Origin: Cinnamomum chago
Taxonomy: Eukaryota; Streptophyta; Magnoliopsida; Laurales; Lauraceae
Assembly (NCBI GenBank): GCA_038049695.1
Contig: CP142454.1
Coordinates: 91,328,501-91,392,500, forward strand
Length of the DNA stretch: 64,000 nucleotides
Direction of reading: 5' to 3'
Shown: in pieces, positions 1-12,929 of the stretch
Layout of the letters: each line of letters begins with the position of its first letter
How positions within the stretch are numbered: position 1 is the first letter of the stretch
Position numbers and translations under genes: made by a program
Notes under the pieces: model-generated
Databases searched by the model: none
What the model was told of the DNA's origin: nothing
What the model saw: only the letters and a program-made list of their open reading frames with translations

Positions 1-264
1 ACCTTTTGATTCTACTGCATCCTAAATTTTGTTCTCTCTTATTTTGACCATTTACTTCGCTTCAACGGTAAAATAAAATTACGATTTATTGTGTGTTTAT
101 TGTGATTTGATATTATTTCATCCAATTGTTATTAACACATGGCCATCCATCATTTTGTGAAGCAAGCCCCGACCCGTGACCCACAATAAAGCAAAAGAAG
201 GAAAAAAAGGCCAAAAAATCGGTTTTTTAAATTTCCGCTGTATCTATCCGCGGTATACCTGCAG

Positions 265-422
265 TTTCCAGATTTCCTATTCTCAAAGAGGAGGAAAACC
301 GGAACTTGCCAGTTTACCGCCGATTGTAGCAGCGGTAAAGCTTCAATTTCCGGTTTTCCTCCTCTCAGAGAGGAGGAAATCTGGAAAGTAACGAGTTTAC
401 CGCCGATTCCAGCAGCGGTAAA
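265..422. repeat. Nested palindrome in each array unit (unit 1 copy)
   Basis: Block P (265-304, tttccagatttcct...) is the reverse complement of block P' (347-387, ...ggaggaaatctggaaa). Each block is itself nearly palindromic (cctcctctc/gagaggagg). Between them lies a perfect 8 bp stem, tttaccgc (313-320) with gcggtaaa (332-339). A second tttaccgc/gcggtaaa stem follows at 396-403 and 415-422. A single strand could fold into a multi-stem structure. Equivalent sequences sit at the same place in all ten units. Function is unknown. Confidence 0.85.
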
Positions 423-1180
423 GCTGAGTGAGTGTCCAAATAAAGTCGCATGGCCTTTCCATTTCCAACTAAAAAATAATAGAATGAAAGAAACGATAGT
501 TGTTTTTTTCTTGCAGCGTATTACCAGTGAACACCCATATGATATGAATAGAGAGAAAAAAAATCACACAAGCTGACTTTGGCAATTGACACATGTTGAA
601 TTCAATTTCTAGTCTTTCTAATATATGTGCTTCCCCATAAATAAAAGTAGAAATATATAAATGGTCATCAAATACCATCCCCATAATTAAAGAATAAAAT
701 CTTAGATATCACTCTATTAAAGCAATTTGCTCCTGTCTACAACTCCATCCTTAAATCTTTCATCACTCGTAGTCCTTAATGATCATCCGTGTGATTCACT
801 TGATAATAAATTCTTAAAAATTCAATTCCATGCAAACAGAGTGGCCTTTAAGGGAGCACATCTGGGAAAGAAAATTTAAAAGCATTGAGTGTTATCACGA
901 ATCTAATCTAGAGCAATGACACAAAAGGTTTTGCAATCTGGTTATCAACATCTAAGCTTTATTTTTGTTGACATGCTTAGATTTGGAGACTCTCTGGACC
1001 TAACCAGAAAGCTGAACGAGTGATGGAACTGGTCAAATCAAGCTCGATAACTATTTAGGACCGTAGCAAAACAACACACGTTCGCTTCCATGCACAGAAA
1101 GGCAGTGATGTCTCGACTACTACCGCATGTTTGTACGGTTGCAAACGGAATGGTTTCGGACCGGACCGATAGTGGACTCG

Positions 1181-1316
1181 GACCCGTTTCTGAATAACGG
1201 TTCCGGTTGTGATTCCGGTTTTGTCTCGTAACTCGTTTAGTTGGTCCAGACCCATTTCTGAATAACGGTTCCGGTTCTGAATCCGGTTTTGACTCGTAAC
1301 TTGTTTAGTTGGTTCC
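1181..1316. repeat. Pair of ~68 bp GC-rich direct repeats inside each unit (unit 1 copy)
   Basis: Two adjacent copies start gacccgtttctgaataacgg (1181) and gacccatttctgaataacgg (1249). Both continue with ggttccggtt-type words and end near gtttagttggt. The same pair recurs in every full unit and underlies the recurring 91-codon minus-strand ORF, which is low-complexity translation of the repeat. Confidence 0.85.
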
Positions 1317-2611
1317 ACACCCGGCTCCAATAGGATAACCCGAATCCGGGTATACCTAGAGGACTGGAATCCTGTTCCAAAATTTATTCTAATTTATCTT
1401 TATTCTTCATGTCTCCTAAAATAAGCATATCATTCAACTTATAACAGTGCGTGAAGTCCACTACCGCTGATATTGTACGTAAAAATGTGCACAAAAAGGG
1501 AGTTAATTTTGAGTTACAATTTGCAATATCAAATGCTCATAAGCCGGGTCCACGCGTCGGAACCTATATGGACCCGGACACGTTTATCAATCGGAACCTA
1601 AAATAGGTTCCGGACCCGTTTATGAAGCGGGACCTAAAATAGGGTCTAGACCCGGTTTTTTACGGGTCGGAACTTCTGGGTAATAGGATACCCGTTTGGC
1701 CCCTACATGTTTGCGATTATAGGCTCTTTTTTTTTTCTCCGATTGAAATGAAGGTTCTACTGTTTTCACGTACATACTCGATCGTAGATTTTAGGATCTC
1801 TGGGTTTTTATTGTAACAATTATGCACCCTGTATAGAAGAGTCAATAATTTCGTAGAACCAAAGATATATTTAGTTTGGAGATTTCTCGGGAAATTTAGG
1901 TTGTGCATGGCCATGAGATACTCAAACACATACATCCTTGTCATGGGCTGCATTCTCACTTTAGGATATGCAAAACCGATGTTCAATGCATGAGCTAAAA
2001 AACAAGTGAGATAAGAAAGAGAAGGTGGAACCGGATCCAGACCCGGAACCGTTTCGGAACCGATTCCTTGTCTTCGGAACCAGAACACGAACAATATATG
2101 GGACGGGTCTAGATCAAGGTCTGGGTCTAGCTAAAGAACGATATTAAAAAAAATATATGGTTTTTAGGAGAGATTTTAGAAAATTGAGGTAATATGTTGG
2201 TTATCGGGTCCACGGGTCCGAACCAAGGTGGAACCGGACTCGGACCCATTTTCTTATTGGGGCATGATTAAGGACCCAGACTCGGTTTTAACGGGTCGGA
2301 CCCTCCGCGTAATCGGAGAATCGAGGACCCACTTACATCCCTAGTCGTACGCCACCTCAGCAGTGAGAGGTCATGGGTTTGAGACCTCGCATCACTGCTC
2401 CCTCCCACCCTCATAAATATATCTTTATATATTTTGGCCGAACGGGTATTCCGGCTCTCAAGCACTAAGTGAAAATAAATAAATAAATAACCCGAGCACG
2501 GTCCATCTATTAATAACTTAACCCCATACCCAAAGCCCAATCCATGAGCTCAGTTACAAACAAAGAAAACACACTCCTTTTTAAGAGAAGAAATAAAAAT
2601 GCTACTCTCTC

Positions 2612-5213
2612 ACCTTTTGATTCTACTGCATCCTAAATTTTGTTCTCTCTTATATTGACCATTTACTTCGCTTCAACGGTAAAATAAAATTACGATTTAT
2701 TGTGTGTTTATTGTGATTTGATATTATTTCATCCAATTGTTATTAACACATGGCCATCCATCATTTTGTGAAGCAAGCCCCGACCCGTGACCCACAATAA
2801 AGCAAAAGAAGGAAAAAAAGGCCAAAAAATCGGTTTTTTAAATTTCCGCTGTATCTATCCGCGGTATACCTGCAGTTTCCAGATTTCCTATTCTCAAAGA
2901 GGAGGAAAACCGGAACTTGCCAGTTTACCGCCGATTGTAGCAGCGGTAAAGCTTCAATTTCCGGTTTTCCTCCTCTCTGAAATCTGGAAAGTAACGAGTT
3001 TACCGCCGATTCCAGCAGCGGTAAAGGTGAGTGAGTGTCCAAATAAAGTCGCAAGGCCTTTCCATTTCCAACTAAAAAATAATAGAATGAAAGAAACGAT
3101 AGTTGTTTTTTTCTTGCAGCGTATTTCCAGTGAACACCCATATGATATGAATAGAGAGAAAAAAAATCACACAAGCTGACTTTGGCAATTGACACATGTT
3201 GAATTCGATTTCTAGTCTTTCTAATATATGTGCTTCCCCATAAATAAAAGTAGAAATATATAAATGGTCATCAAATATCATCCCCATAATTAAAGAATAA
3301 AATCTTAGATATCACTCTATTAAAGCAATTTGCTCCTGTCTACAACTCCATCCTTAAATCTTTCATCACTCATAGTCCTTAATGATCATCCGTGTGATTC
3401 ACTTGATAATAAATTCTTAAAAATTCAATTCCATGCAAACAGAGTGGCCTTTAAGGGAGCACATCTGGGAAAGAAAATTTAAAAGCATTGAGTGTTATCA
3501 CGAATCTAATCTAGAGCAATGACACAAAAGGTTTTGCAATCTGGTTATCAACATCTAAGCTTTATTTTTGTTGACATGCTTAGATTTGGAGACTCTCTGG
3601 ACCTAACCAGAAAGCTGAACGAGTGATGGAACTGGTCAAATCAAGCTCGATAACTATTTAGGACCGTAGCAAAACAACACACGTTCGCTTCCATGCACAG
3701 AAAGGCAGTGATGTCTCGACTACTACCGCATGTTTGTACGGTTGCAAACGGAATGGTTTCGGACCGGACCGATAGTGGACTCGGACCCGTTTCTGAATAA
3801 CGGTTCCGGTTGTGATTCCGGTTTTGTCCCGTAACTCGTTTAGTTGGTCCAGACCCATTTCTGAATAACGGTTCCGGTTCTGAATCCGGTTTTGACTCGT
3901 AACTTGTTTAGTTGGTTCCAAACCCGGCTCCAATAGGATAACCCGAATCCGGGTATACCTAGAGGACTGGAATCCTGTTCCAAAATTTATTCTAATTTAT
4001 CTTTATTCTTCATGTCTCCTAAAATAAGCATATCATTCAACTTATAACAGTGCGTGAAGTCCACTACCGCTGATATTGTACGTAAAAATGTGCACAAAAA
4101 GGGAGTTAATTTTGAGTTACAATTTGCAATATCAAATCCTCATAAGCCGGGTCCACGCGTCGGAACCTATATGGACCCGGACACGTTTATCAATCGGAAC
4201 CTAAAATAGGTTCCGGACCCGTTTATGAAGCGGGACCTAAAATAGGTTCTAGACCCGGTTTTTTACGGGTCGGAACTTCTGGGTAATAGGATACCCGTTT
4301 GGCCCCTACATGTTTGCGATTATAGGCTCTTTTTTTTTCTCCGATTGAAATGAAGGTTCTACTGTTTTCACGTACATACTCGATCGTAGATTTTAGGATC
4401 TCTGGGTTTTTATTGTAACAATTATGCACCCTGTATAGAAGAGTCAATAATTTCGTAGAACCAAAGATATATTTAGTTTGGAGATTTCTCGGGAAATTTA
4501 GGTTGTGCATGGCCATGAGATACTCAAACACATACATCCTTGTCATGGGCTGCATTCTCACTTTAGGATATGCAAAACCGATGTTCAATGCATGAGCTAA
4601 AAAACAGGTGAGATAAGAAAGAGAAGGTGGAACCGGATCCAGACCCGGAACCGTTTCGGAACCGATTCCTTGTCTTCGGAACCAGAACACGAACAATATA
4701 TGGGACGGGTCTAGATCAAGGTCTGGGTCTAGCTAAAGAACGATATTAAAAAAAACATATGGTTTTTAGGAGAGATTTTAGAAAATTGAGGTAATATGTT
4801 GGTTATCGGGTCCACGGGTCCGAACCAAGGTGGAACCGGACCCGGACCCATTTTCTTATTGGGGCATGATTAAGGACCCAGACTCGGTTTTAACGGGTCG
4901 GACCCTCCGCGTAATCGGAGAATCGAGGACCCACTTACATCCCTAGTCGTACGCCACCTCAGCAGTGAGAGGTCATGGGTTTGAGACCTCGCATCACTGC
5001 TCCCTCCCACCCTCATAAATATATCTATATATATTTTGGCCGAACGGGTATTCCGGCTCTCAAGCACTAAGTGAAAATAAATAAATAAATAACCCGAGCA
5101 CGGTCCATCTATTAATAACTTAACCCCATACCCAAAGCCCAATCCATGAGCTCACTTACAAACAAAGAAAACACACTCCTTTTTAAGAGAAGAAATAAAA
5201 ATGCTACTCTCTC
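2612..5213. repeat. Array unit 2 (2602 bp)
   Basis: Full-length copy. The right palindrome block is 8 bp shorter than in unit 1 (cctcctctctgaaatctgg), a change shared only with units 3 and 4. This suggests that these three neighbours were duplicated locally. Confidence 0.95.
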
Positions 5214-7816
5214 ACCTTTTGATTCTACTGCATCCTAAATTTTGTTCTCTCTTATATTGACCATTTACTTCGCTTCAACGGTAAAATAAAATTACGATTT
5301 ATTGTGTGTTTATTGTGATTTGATATTATTTCATCCAATTGTTATTAACACATGGCCATCCATCATTTTGTGAAGCAAGCCCCGACCCGTGACCCACAAT
5401 AAAGCAAAAGAAGGAAAAAAAGGCCAAAAAATCGGTTTTTTAAATTTCCGCTGTATCTATCCGCGGTATACCTGCAGTTTCCAGATTTCCTATTCTCAAA
5501 GAGGAGGAAAACCGGAACTTGCCAGTTTACCACCGATTGTAGCAGCGGTAAAGCTTCAATTTCCGGTTTTCCTCCACTCTGAAATCTGGAAAGTAACGAG
5601 TTTACCGCCGATTCCAGCAGCGGTAAAGCTGAGTGAGTGTCCAAATAAAGTCGCAAGGCCTTTCCATTTCCAACTAAAAAATAATAGAATGAAAGAAACG
5701 ATAGTTGTTTTTTTCTTGCAGCGTATTTCCAGTGAACACCCATATGATATGAATAGAGAGAGAAAAAATCACACAAGCTGACTTTGGCAATTGACACATG
5801 TTGAATTCAATTTCTAGTCTCTCTAATATATGTGCTTCCCCATAAATAAAAGTAGAAATATATAAATGGTCATCAAATATCATCCCCATAATTAAAGAAT
5901 AAAATCTTAGATATCACTCTATTAAAGCAATTTGCTCCTGTCTACAACTCCATCCTTAAATCTTTCATCACTCGTAGTCCTTAATGATCATCCGTGTGAT
6001 TCACTTGATAATAAATTCTTAAAAATTCAATTCCTTGCAAACAGAGTGGCCTTTAAGGGAGCACATCTGGGAAAGAAAATTTAAAAGCATTGAGTGTTAT
6101 CACGAATCTAATCTAGAGCAATGACACAAAAGGTTTGCAATCTGGTTATCAACATCTAAGCTTTATTTTTGTTGACATGCTTAGATTTGGAGACTCTCTG
6201 GACCTAACCAGAAAGCTGAACGAGTGATGGAACTGGTCAAATCAAGCTCGATAACTATTTAGGACCGTAGCAAAACAACACACGTTCGCTTCCATGCACA
6301 GAAAGGCAGTGATGTCTCGACTACTACCGCATGTTTGTACGGTTGCAAACGGAATGGTTTCGGACCGGACCGATAGTGGACTCGGACCCGTTTCTGAATA
6401 ACGGTTCCGGTTGTGATTCCGGTTTTGTCTCGTAACTCGTTTAGTTGGTCCAGACCCATTTCTGAATAACGGTTCCGGTTCTGAATCCGGTTTTGACTCG
6501 TAACTTCTTTAGTTGGTTCCAGACCCGGCTCCAATAGGATAACCCGGATCCGGGTATACCTAGAGGACTGGAATCCTGTTCCAAAATTTATTCTAATTTA
6601 TCTTTATTCTTCATGTCTCCTAAAATAAGCATATCATTCAACTTATAACAGTGCGTGAAGTCCACTACCGCTGATATTGTACGTAAAAATGTGCACAAAA
6701 AGGGAGTTAATTTTGAGTTACAATTTGCAATATCAAATGCTCATAAGCCGGGTCCACGCGTCGGAACCTATATGGACCCGGACACGTTTATCAATCGGAA
6801 CCTAAAATAGGTTCCGGACCCGTTTATGAAGCGGGAACGAAAATAGGTTCTAGACCCGGTTTTTTACGGGTCGGAACTTCTGGGTAATAGGATACCCGTT
6901 TGGCCCCTACATGTTTGCGATTATAGGCTCTTTTTTTTTTCTCCGATTGCAATGCAGGTTCTACTGTTTTCACGTACATACTCGATCGTAGATTTTAGGA
7001 TCTCTGGGTTTTTATTGTAACAATTATGCACCCTGTATAGAAGAGTCAATAATTTCGTAGAACCAAAGATATATTTAGTTTGGAGATTTCTCGGGAAATT
7101 TAGGTTGTGCATGGCCATGAGATACTCAAACACATACATCCTTGTCATGGGCTGCATTCTCACTTTAGGATATGCAAAACCGATGTTCAATGCATGAGCT
7201 AAAAAACAGGTGAGATAAGAAAGAGAAGGTGGAACCGGATCCAGACCCGGAACCGTTTCGGAACCGATTCCTTGTCTTCGGAACCAGAACACGAACAATA
7301 TATGGGACGGGTCTAGATCAAGGTCTGGGTCTAGCTAAAGAACGATATTAAAAAAAAACATATGGTTTTTAGGAGAGATTTTAGAAAATTGAGGTAATAT
7401 GTTGGTTATCGGGTCCACGGTTCCGAACCAAGGTGGAACCGGATCCGGACCCATTTTCTTATTAGGGCATGATTAAGGACCCAAACCCGGTTTTAACGGG
7501 TCGGAACCTCCGCATAATCGGAGAATCGAGGACCCACTTACATCCCTAGTCGTACGCCACCTCAGCAGTGAGAGGTCATGGGTTTGAGACCTCGCATCAC
7601 TGCTCCCTCCCACCCTCATAAATATATCTATATATATTTTGGCCGAACGGGTATTCCGGCTCTCAAGCACTAAGTGAAAATAAATAAATAAATAACCCGA
7701 GCACGGTCCATCTATTAATAACTTAACCCCATACCCAAAGCCCAATCCATGAGCTCAATTACAAACAAAGAAAACACACTCCTTTTTAAGAGAAGAAATA
7801 AAAATGCTACTCTCTC
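5214..7816. repeat. Array unit 3 (2603 bp)
   Basis: Full-length copy with the same 8 bp shortening of the right palindrome block as units 2 and 4, plus a private change in it (cctccactctgaaatc). Confidence 0.95.
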
Positions 7817-10420
7817 ACCTTTTGATTCTACTGCATCCTAAATTTTGTTCTCTCTTATATTGACCATTTACTTCGCTTCAACGGTAAAATAAAATTACGA
7901 TTTATTGTGTGTTTATTGTGATTTGATATTATTTCATCCAATTGTTATTAACACATGTCCATCCATCATTTTGTGAAGCAAGCCCCGACCCGTGACCCAC
8001 AATAAAGCAAAAGAAGGAAAAAAAGGCCAAAAAATCGGTTTTTTAAATTTCCGCTGTATCTATCCGCGGTATACCTGCAGTTTCCAGATTTCCTATTCTC
8101 AAAGAGGAGGAAAACCGGAACTTGCCAGTTTACCGCCGATTGTAGCAGCGGTAAAGCTTCAATTTCCGGTTTTCCTCCTCTCTGAAATCTGGAAAGTAAC
8201 GAGTTTACCGCCGATTCCAGCAGCGGTAAAGCTGAGTGAGTGTCCAAATAAAGTCGCAAGGCCATTCCATTTCCAACTAAAAAATAATAGAATGAAAGAA
8301 ACGATAGTTGTTTTTTTCTTGCAGCGTATTTCCAGTGAACACCCATATGATATGAATAGAGAGAAAAAAAATCACACAAGCTGACTTTGGCAATTGACAC
8401 ATGTTGAATTCTATTTCTAGTCTTTCTAATATATGTGCTTCCCCATAAATAAAAGTAGAAATATATAAATGGTCATCAAATATCATCCCCATAATTAAAG
8501 AATAAAATCTTAGATATCACTCTATTAAAGCAATTTGCTCCTGTCTACAACTCCATCCTTAAATCTTTCATCACTCGTAGTCCTTAATGATCATCCGTGT
8601 GATTCACTTGATAATAAATTCTTAAAAATTCAATTCCATGCAAACAGAGTGGCCTTTAAGGGAGCACATCTGGGAAAGAAAATTTAAAAGCATTGAGTGT
8701 TATCACGAATCTAATCTAGAGCAATGACACAAAAGGTTTTGCAATCTGGTTATCAACATCTAAGCTTTATTTTTGTTGACATGCTTAGATTTGGAGACTC
8801 TCTGGACCTAACCAGAAAGCTGAACGAGTGATGGAACTGGTCAAATCAAGCTCGATAACTATTTAGGACCGTAGCAAAACAACACACGTTCGCTTCCATG
8901 CACAGAAAGGCAGTGATGTCTCGACTACTACCGCATGTTTGTACGGTTGCAAACGGAATGGTTTCGGACCGGACCGATAGTGGACTCGGACCCGTTTCTG
9001 AATAACGGTTCCGGTTGTGATTCCGGTTTTGTCCCGTAACTCGTTTAGTTGGTCCAGACCCATTTCTGAATAACGGTTCCGGTTCTGAATCCGGTTTTGA
9101 CTCGTAACTTGTTTAGTTGGTTCCAGACCCGGCTCCAATAGGATAACCCGGATCCGGATATACATAGAGGACTGGAATCCTGTTCCAAAATTTATTCTAA
9201 TTTATCTTTATTCTTCATGTCTCCTAAAATAAGCATATCATTCAACTTATAACAGTGCGTGAAGTCCCCTACCGGTGATATTGTACGTAAAAATGTGCAC
9301 AAAAAGGTAGTTAATTTTGAGTTACAATTTGCAATATCAAATGCTCATAAGCCGGGTCCACGCGTCGGAACCTATATGGACCCGGACACGTTTATCAATC
9401 GGAACCTAAAATAGGTTCCGGACCCGTTTATGAAGCGGGACCTAAAATAGGTTCTAGACCCGGTTTTTTACGGGTCGGAACTTCTGGGTAATAGGATACC
9501 CGTTTGGCCCCTACATGTTTGCGATTATAGGCTCTTTTTTTTTTCTCCGATTGCAATGAAGGTTCTACTGTTTTCACGTACATACTCGATCGTAGATTTT
9601 AGGATCTCTGGGTTTTTATTGTAACAATTATGCACCCTGTATAGAAGAGTCAATAATTTCGTAGAACCAAAGATATATTTAGTTTGGAGATTTCTCGGGA
9701 AATTTAGGTTGTGCATGGCCATGAGATACTCAAACACATACATCCTTGTCATGGGCTGCATTCTCACTTTAGGATATGCAAAACCGATGTTCAATGCATG
9801 AGCTAAAAAACAGGTGAGATAAGAAAGAGAAGGTGGAACCGGATCCAGACCCGGAACCGTTTCGGAACCGATTCCTTGTCTTCGGAACCAGAACACGAAC
9901 AATATATGGGACGGGTCTAGATCAAGGTCTGGGTCTAGCTAAAGAACGATATTAAAAAAAAACATATGGTTTTTAGGAGAGATTTTAGAAAATTGAGGTA
10001 ATATGTTGGTTATCGGGTCCACGGTTCCGAACCAAGGTGGAACCGGACCCGGACCCATTTTCTTATTAGGGCATGATTAAGGACCCAAACCCGGTTTTAA
10101 TGGGTCGGAACCTCCGCATAATCGGAGAATCGAGGACCCACTTACATCCCTAGTCGTACGCCACCTCAGCAATGAGAGGTCATGGGTTTGAGACCTCGCA
10201 TCACTGCTCCCTCCCACCCTCATAAATATATCTATATATATTTTGGCCGAACGGGTATTCCGGCTCTCAAGCACTAAGTGAAAATAAATAAATAAATAAC
10301 CCGAGCACGGTCCATCTATTAATAACTTAACCCCATACCCAAAGCCCAATCCATGAGCTCAATTACAAACAAAGAAAACACACTCCTTTTTAAGAGAAGA
10401 AATAAAAATGCTACTCTCTC
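7817..10420. repeat. Array unit 4 (2604 bp)
   Basis: Full-length copy with the shortened palindrome block. Near 9265-9310 it has tcccctaccggtgatatt and aaaaaggtagttaa, variants otherwise found only in unit 8, four copies away. Confidence 0.95.
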
Positions 10421-12929
10421 ACCTTTTGATTCTACTGCATCCTAAATTTTGTTCTCTCTTATATTGACCATTTACTTCGCTTCAACGGTAAAATAAAATT
10501 ACGATTTATTGTGTGTTTATTGTGATTTGATATTATTTCATCCAATTGTTATTAACACATGGCCATCCATCATTTTGTGAAGCAAGCCCCGACCCGTGAC
10601 CCACAATAAAGCAAAAAAAGGAAAAAAAGGCCAAAAAATCGGTTTTTTAAATTTCCGCTGTATCTATCCGCGGTATACCTGCAGTTTCCAGATTTCCTAT
10701 TCTCAAAGAGGAGGACAACCGGAACTTGCCAGTTTACCGCCGATTGTAGCAGCGGTAAAGCTTCAATTTCTGGTTTTCCTCCTCTTAGAGAGGAGGAAAT
10801 CTGGAAAGTAACGAGTTTACCGCCGATTCCAGCAGCGGTAAAGGTGAGTGAGTGTCCAAATAAAGTCGCAAGGCCTTTCCATTTCCAACTAAAAAATAAT
10901 AGAATGAAAGAAACGATAGTTGTTTTTTTCTTGCAGCGTATTTCCAGTGAACACCCATATGATATCAATAGAGGGAAAAAAATCACACAAGCTGACTTTG
11001 GCAATTGACACATGTTGAATTCAATTTCTAGTCTTTCTAATATATGTGTTTCCCCATAAATAAAAGTAGAAATATATAAATGGTCATCAAATATCATCCC
11101 CAAAATTAAAGAATAAAATCTTAGATATCACTCTATTAAAGCAATTTGCTCCTGTCTACAACTCCATCCTTAAATCTTTCATCACTCGTAGTCCTTAATG
11201 ATCATCCGTGTGATTCACTTGATAATAAATTCTTAAAAATTCAATTCCATGCAAACAGAGTGGCCTTTAAGGGAGCACATCTGGGAAAGAAAATTTAAAA
11301 GCATTGAGTGTTATCACGAATCTAATCTAGAGCAATGACACAAAAGGTTTTGCAATCTGGTTATCAACATCTAAGCTTTATTTTTGTTGACATGCTTAGA
11401 TTTGGAGACTCTCTAGACCTAACCAGAAAGCTGAACGACTGATGGAACTGGTCAAATCAAGCTCGATAACTATTTAGGACCGTAGCAAAACAACACACGT
11501 TCGCTTCCATGCACAGAAAGGCAGTGATGTCTCGACTACTACCGCATGTTTGTACGGTTGCAAACGGAATGGTTTCGGACCGGACCGATAGTGGACTCGG
11601 ACCCGTTTCTGAATAACGGTTCCGGTTGTGATTCCGGTTTTGTCTCGTAACTCGTTTAGTTGGTCCAGACCCATTTCTGAATAACGGTTCCGGTTCTGAA
11701 TCCGGTTTTGACTCGTAACTTGTTTAGTTGGTTCCAGACCCGGCTCCAATAGGATAACCCGGATCCGGGTATACCTAGAGGACTGGAATCCTGTTCCAAA
11801 ATTTATTCTAATCTATCTTTATTCTTCATGTCTCCTAAAATAAGCATATCATTCAACTTATAACAGTGCGTCAAGTCCACTACCGCTGATATTGTACGTA
11901 AATATGTGCACAAAAAGGGAGTTAATTTTGAGGTACAATTTGCAATATCAAATGCTCATAAGCCGGGTCCACGCGTCGGAACCTATATGGACCTGGACCC
12001 ATTTATCAATCGGAACCTAAAATAGGTTCCGGACCCGGACCCGTTTATGAAGCGGGACCTAAAATAGGTTCCCGACCCGGTTTTTTACGGGTCGGAACTT
12101 CTGGGTAATCGGATACCCGTTTGGCCCCTACATGTTTGCGATTATAGGCTCTCTTTTTTTTCTCCGATTGAAATGAAGGTTCTACTGGTTTCACGTACAT
12201 ACTCGATCGTAGATTTTAGGATCTCTGGGTTTTTATTGTAACAATTATGCACCCCGTATGGAAGAGTCAATAATTTCGTAGAACCAAAGATATATTTAGT
12301 TTGGAGATTTCTCGGGAAATTTAGGTTGTGCATGGCCATGAGATACTCAAACACATACATCCTTGTCATGGGCTGCATTCTCACTTTAGGATCAGCAAAA
12401 CCGATGTTCAATGCATCAGCTAAAAAACAAGTGAGATAAGAAAGAGAAGGTGGAACCGGATCCAGACCCGGAACCGTTTCGGAACCGATTCCTTGTCTTC
12501 GGAACCAGAACACGAACAATATATGGGACGGGTCTAGATCAAGGTCCGGGTCTAGGCAAAGAAGGATATAAAAAAAAAACATAATGTTTTTAGGAGAGAT
12601 TTTAGAAAATTGAGGTAATATCTTGGTTATCGGGTCCACTGGTCCGAACCAAGGTGGAACCGGACCCGAACCCATTTTCTTATTGGGGCATGATTAAGGA
12701 CCCAGACCCGGTTTTAACGGGTCGGACCCTCCCCATAATCGGAGAATCGAGGACCCACTTGCATCCCTAGTCGTACGCCACCTCAGCAGTGAGAGGTCAT
12801 GGGTTTGAGACCTCGCATCACCGCTCCCTCCCTCCCTCATAAATATATCTTTATATATTTTGGCCGAACGGGTATTCCGGCTCTCAAGCACTAAGTGCAA
12901 ATAAATAAATAAATAACCCGAGCACGGTC
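10421..12929. repeat. Array unit 5 (3' end deleted)
   Basis: The full right palindrome block is present, with one T variant (cctcctcttagagaggagg). The unit stops at cgagcacggtc and joins unit 6 directly, so the last part of this unit and the start of the next are missing. Confidence 0.93.

Larger units (their letters stand above)
1..2611. repeat. Array unit 1 (2611 bp)
   Basis: This is a full-length copy beginning at the window edge. It carries the full right palindrome block (cctcctctcagagaggagg). The motif cggttttttaaatttccg puts it in the same subgroup as units 1-6. Confidence 0.95.

Noticed and set aside
2340..2420. tRNA-derived SINE in each array unit (B-box-like ggtttgagacc at 2376-2386)
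   Set aside because: There is no clear A box at the right distance, no poly(A) or poly(T) end, and no target duplication. Kept only as a landmark.
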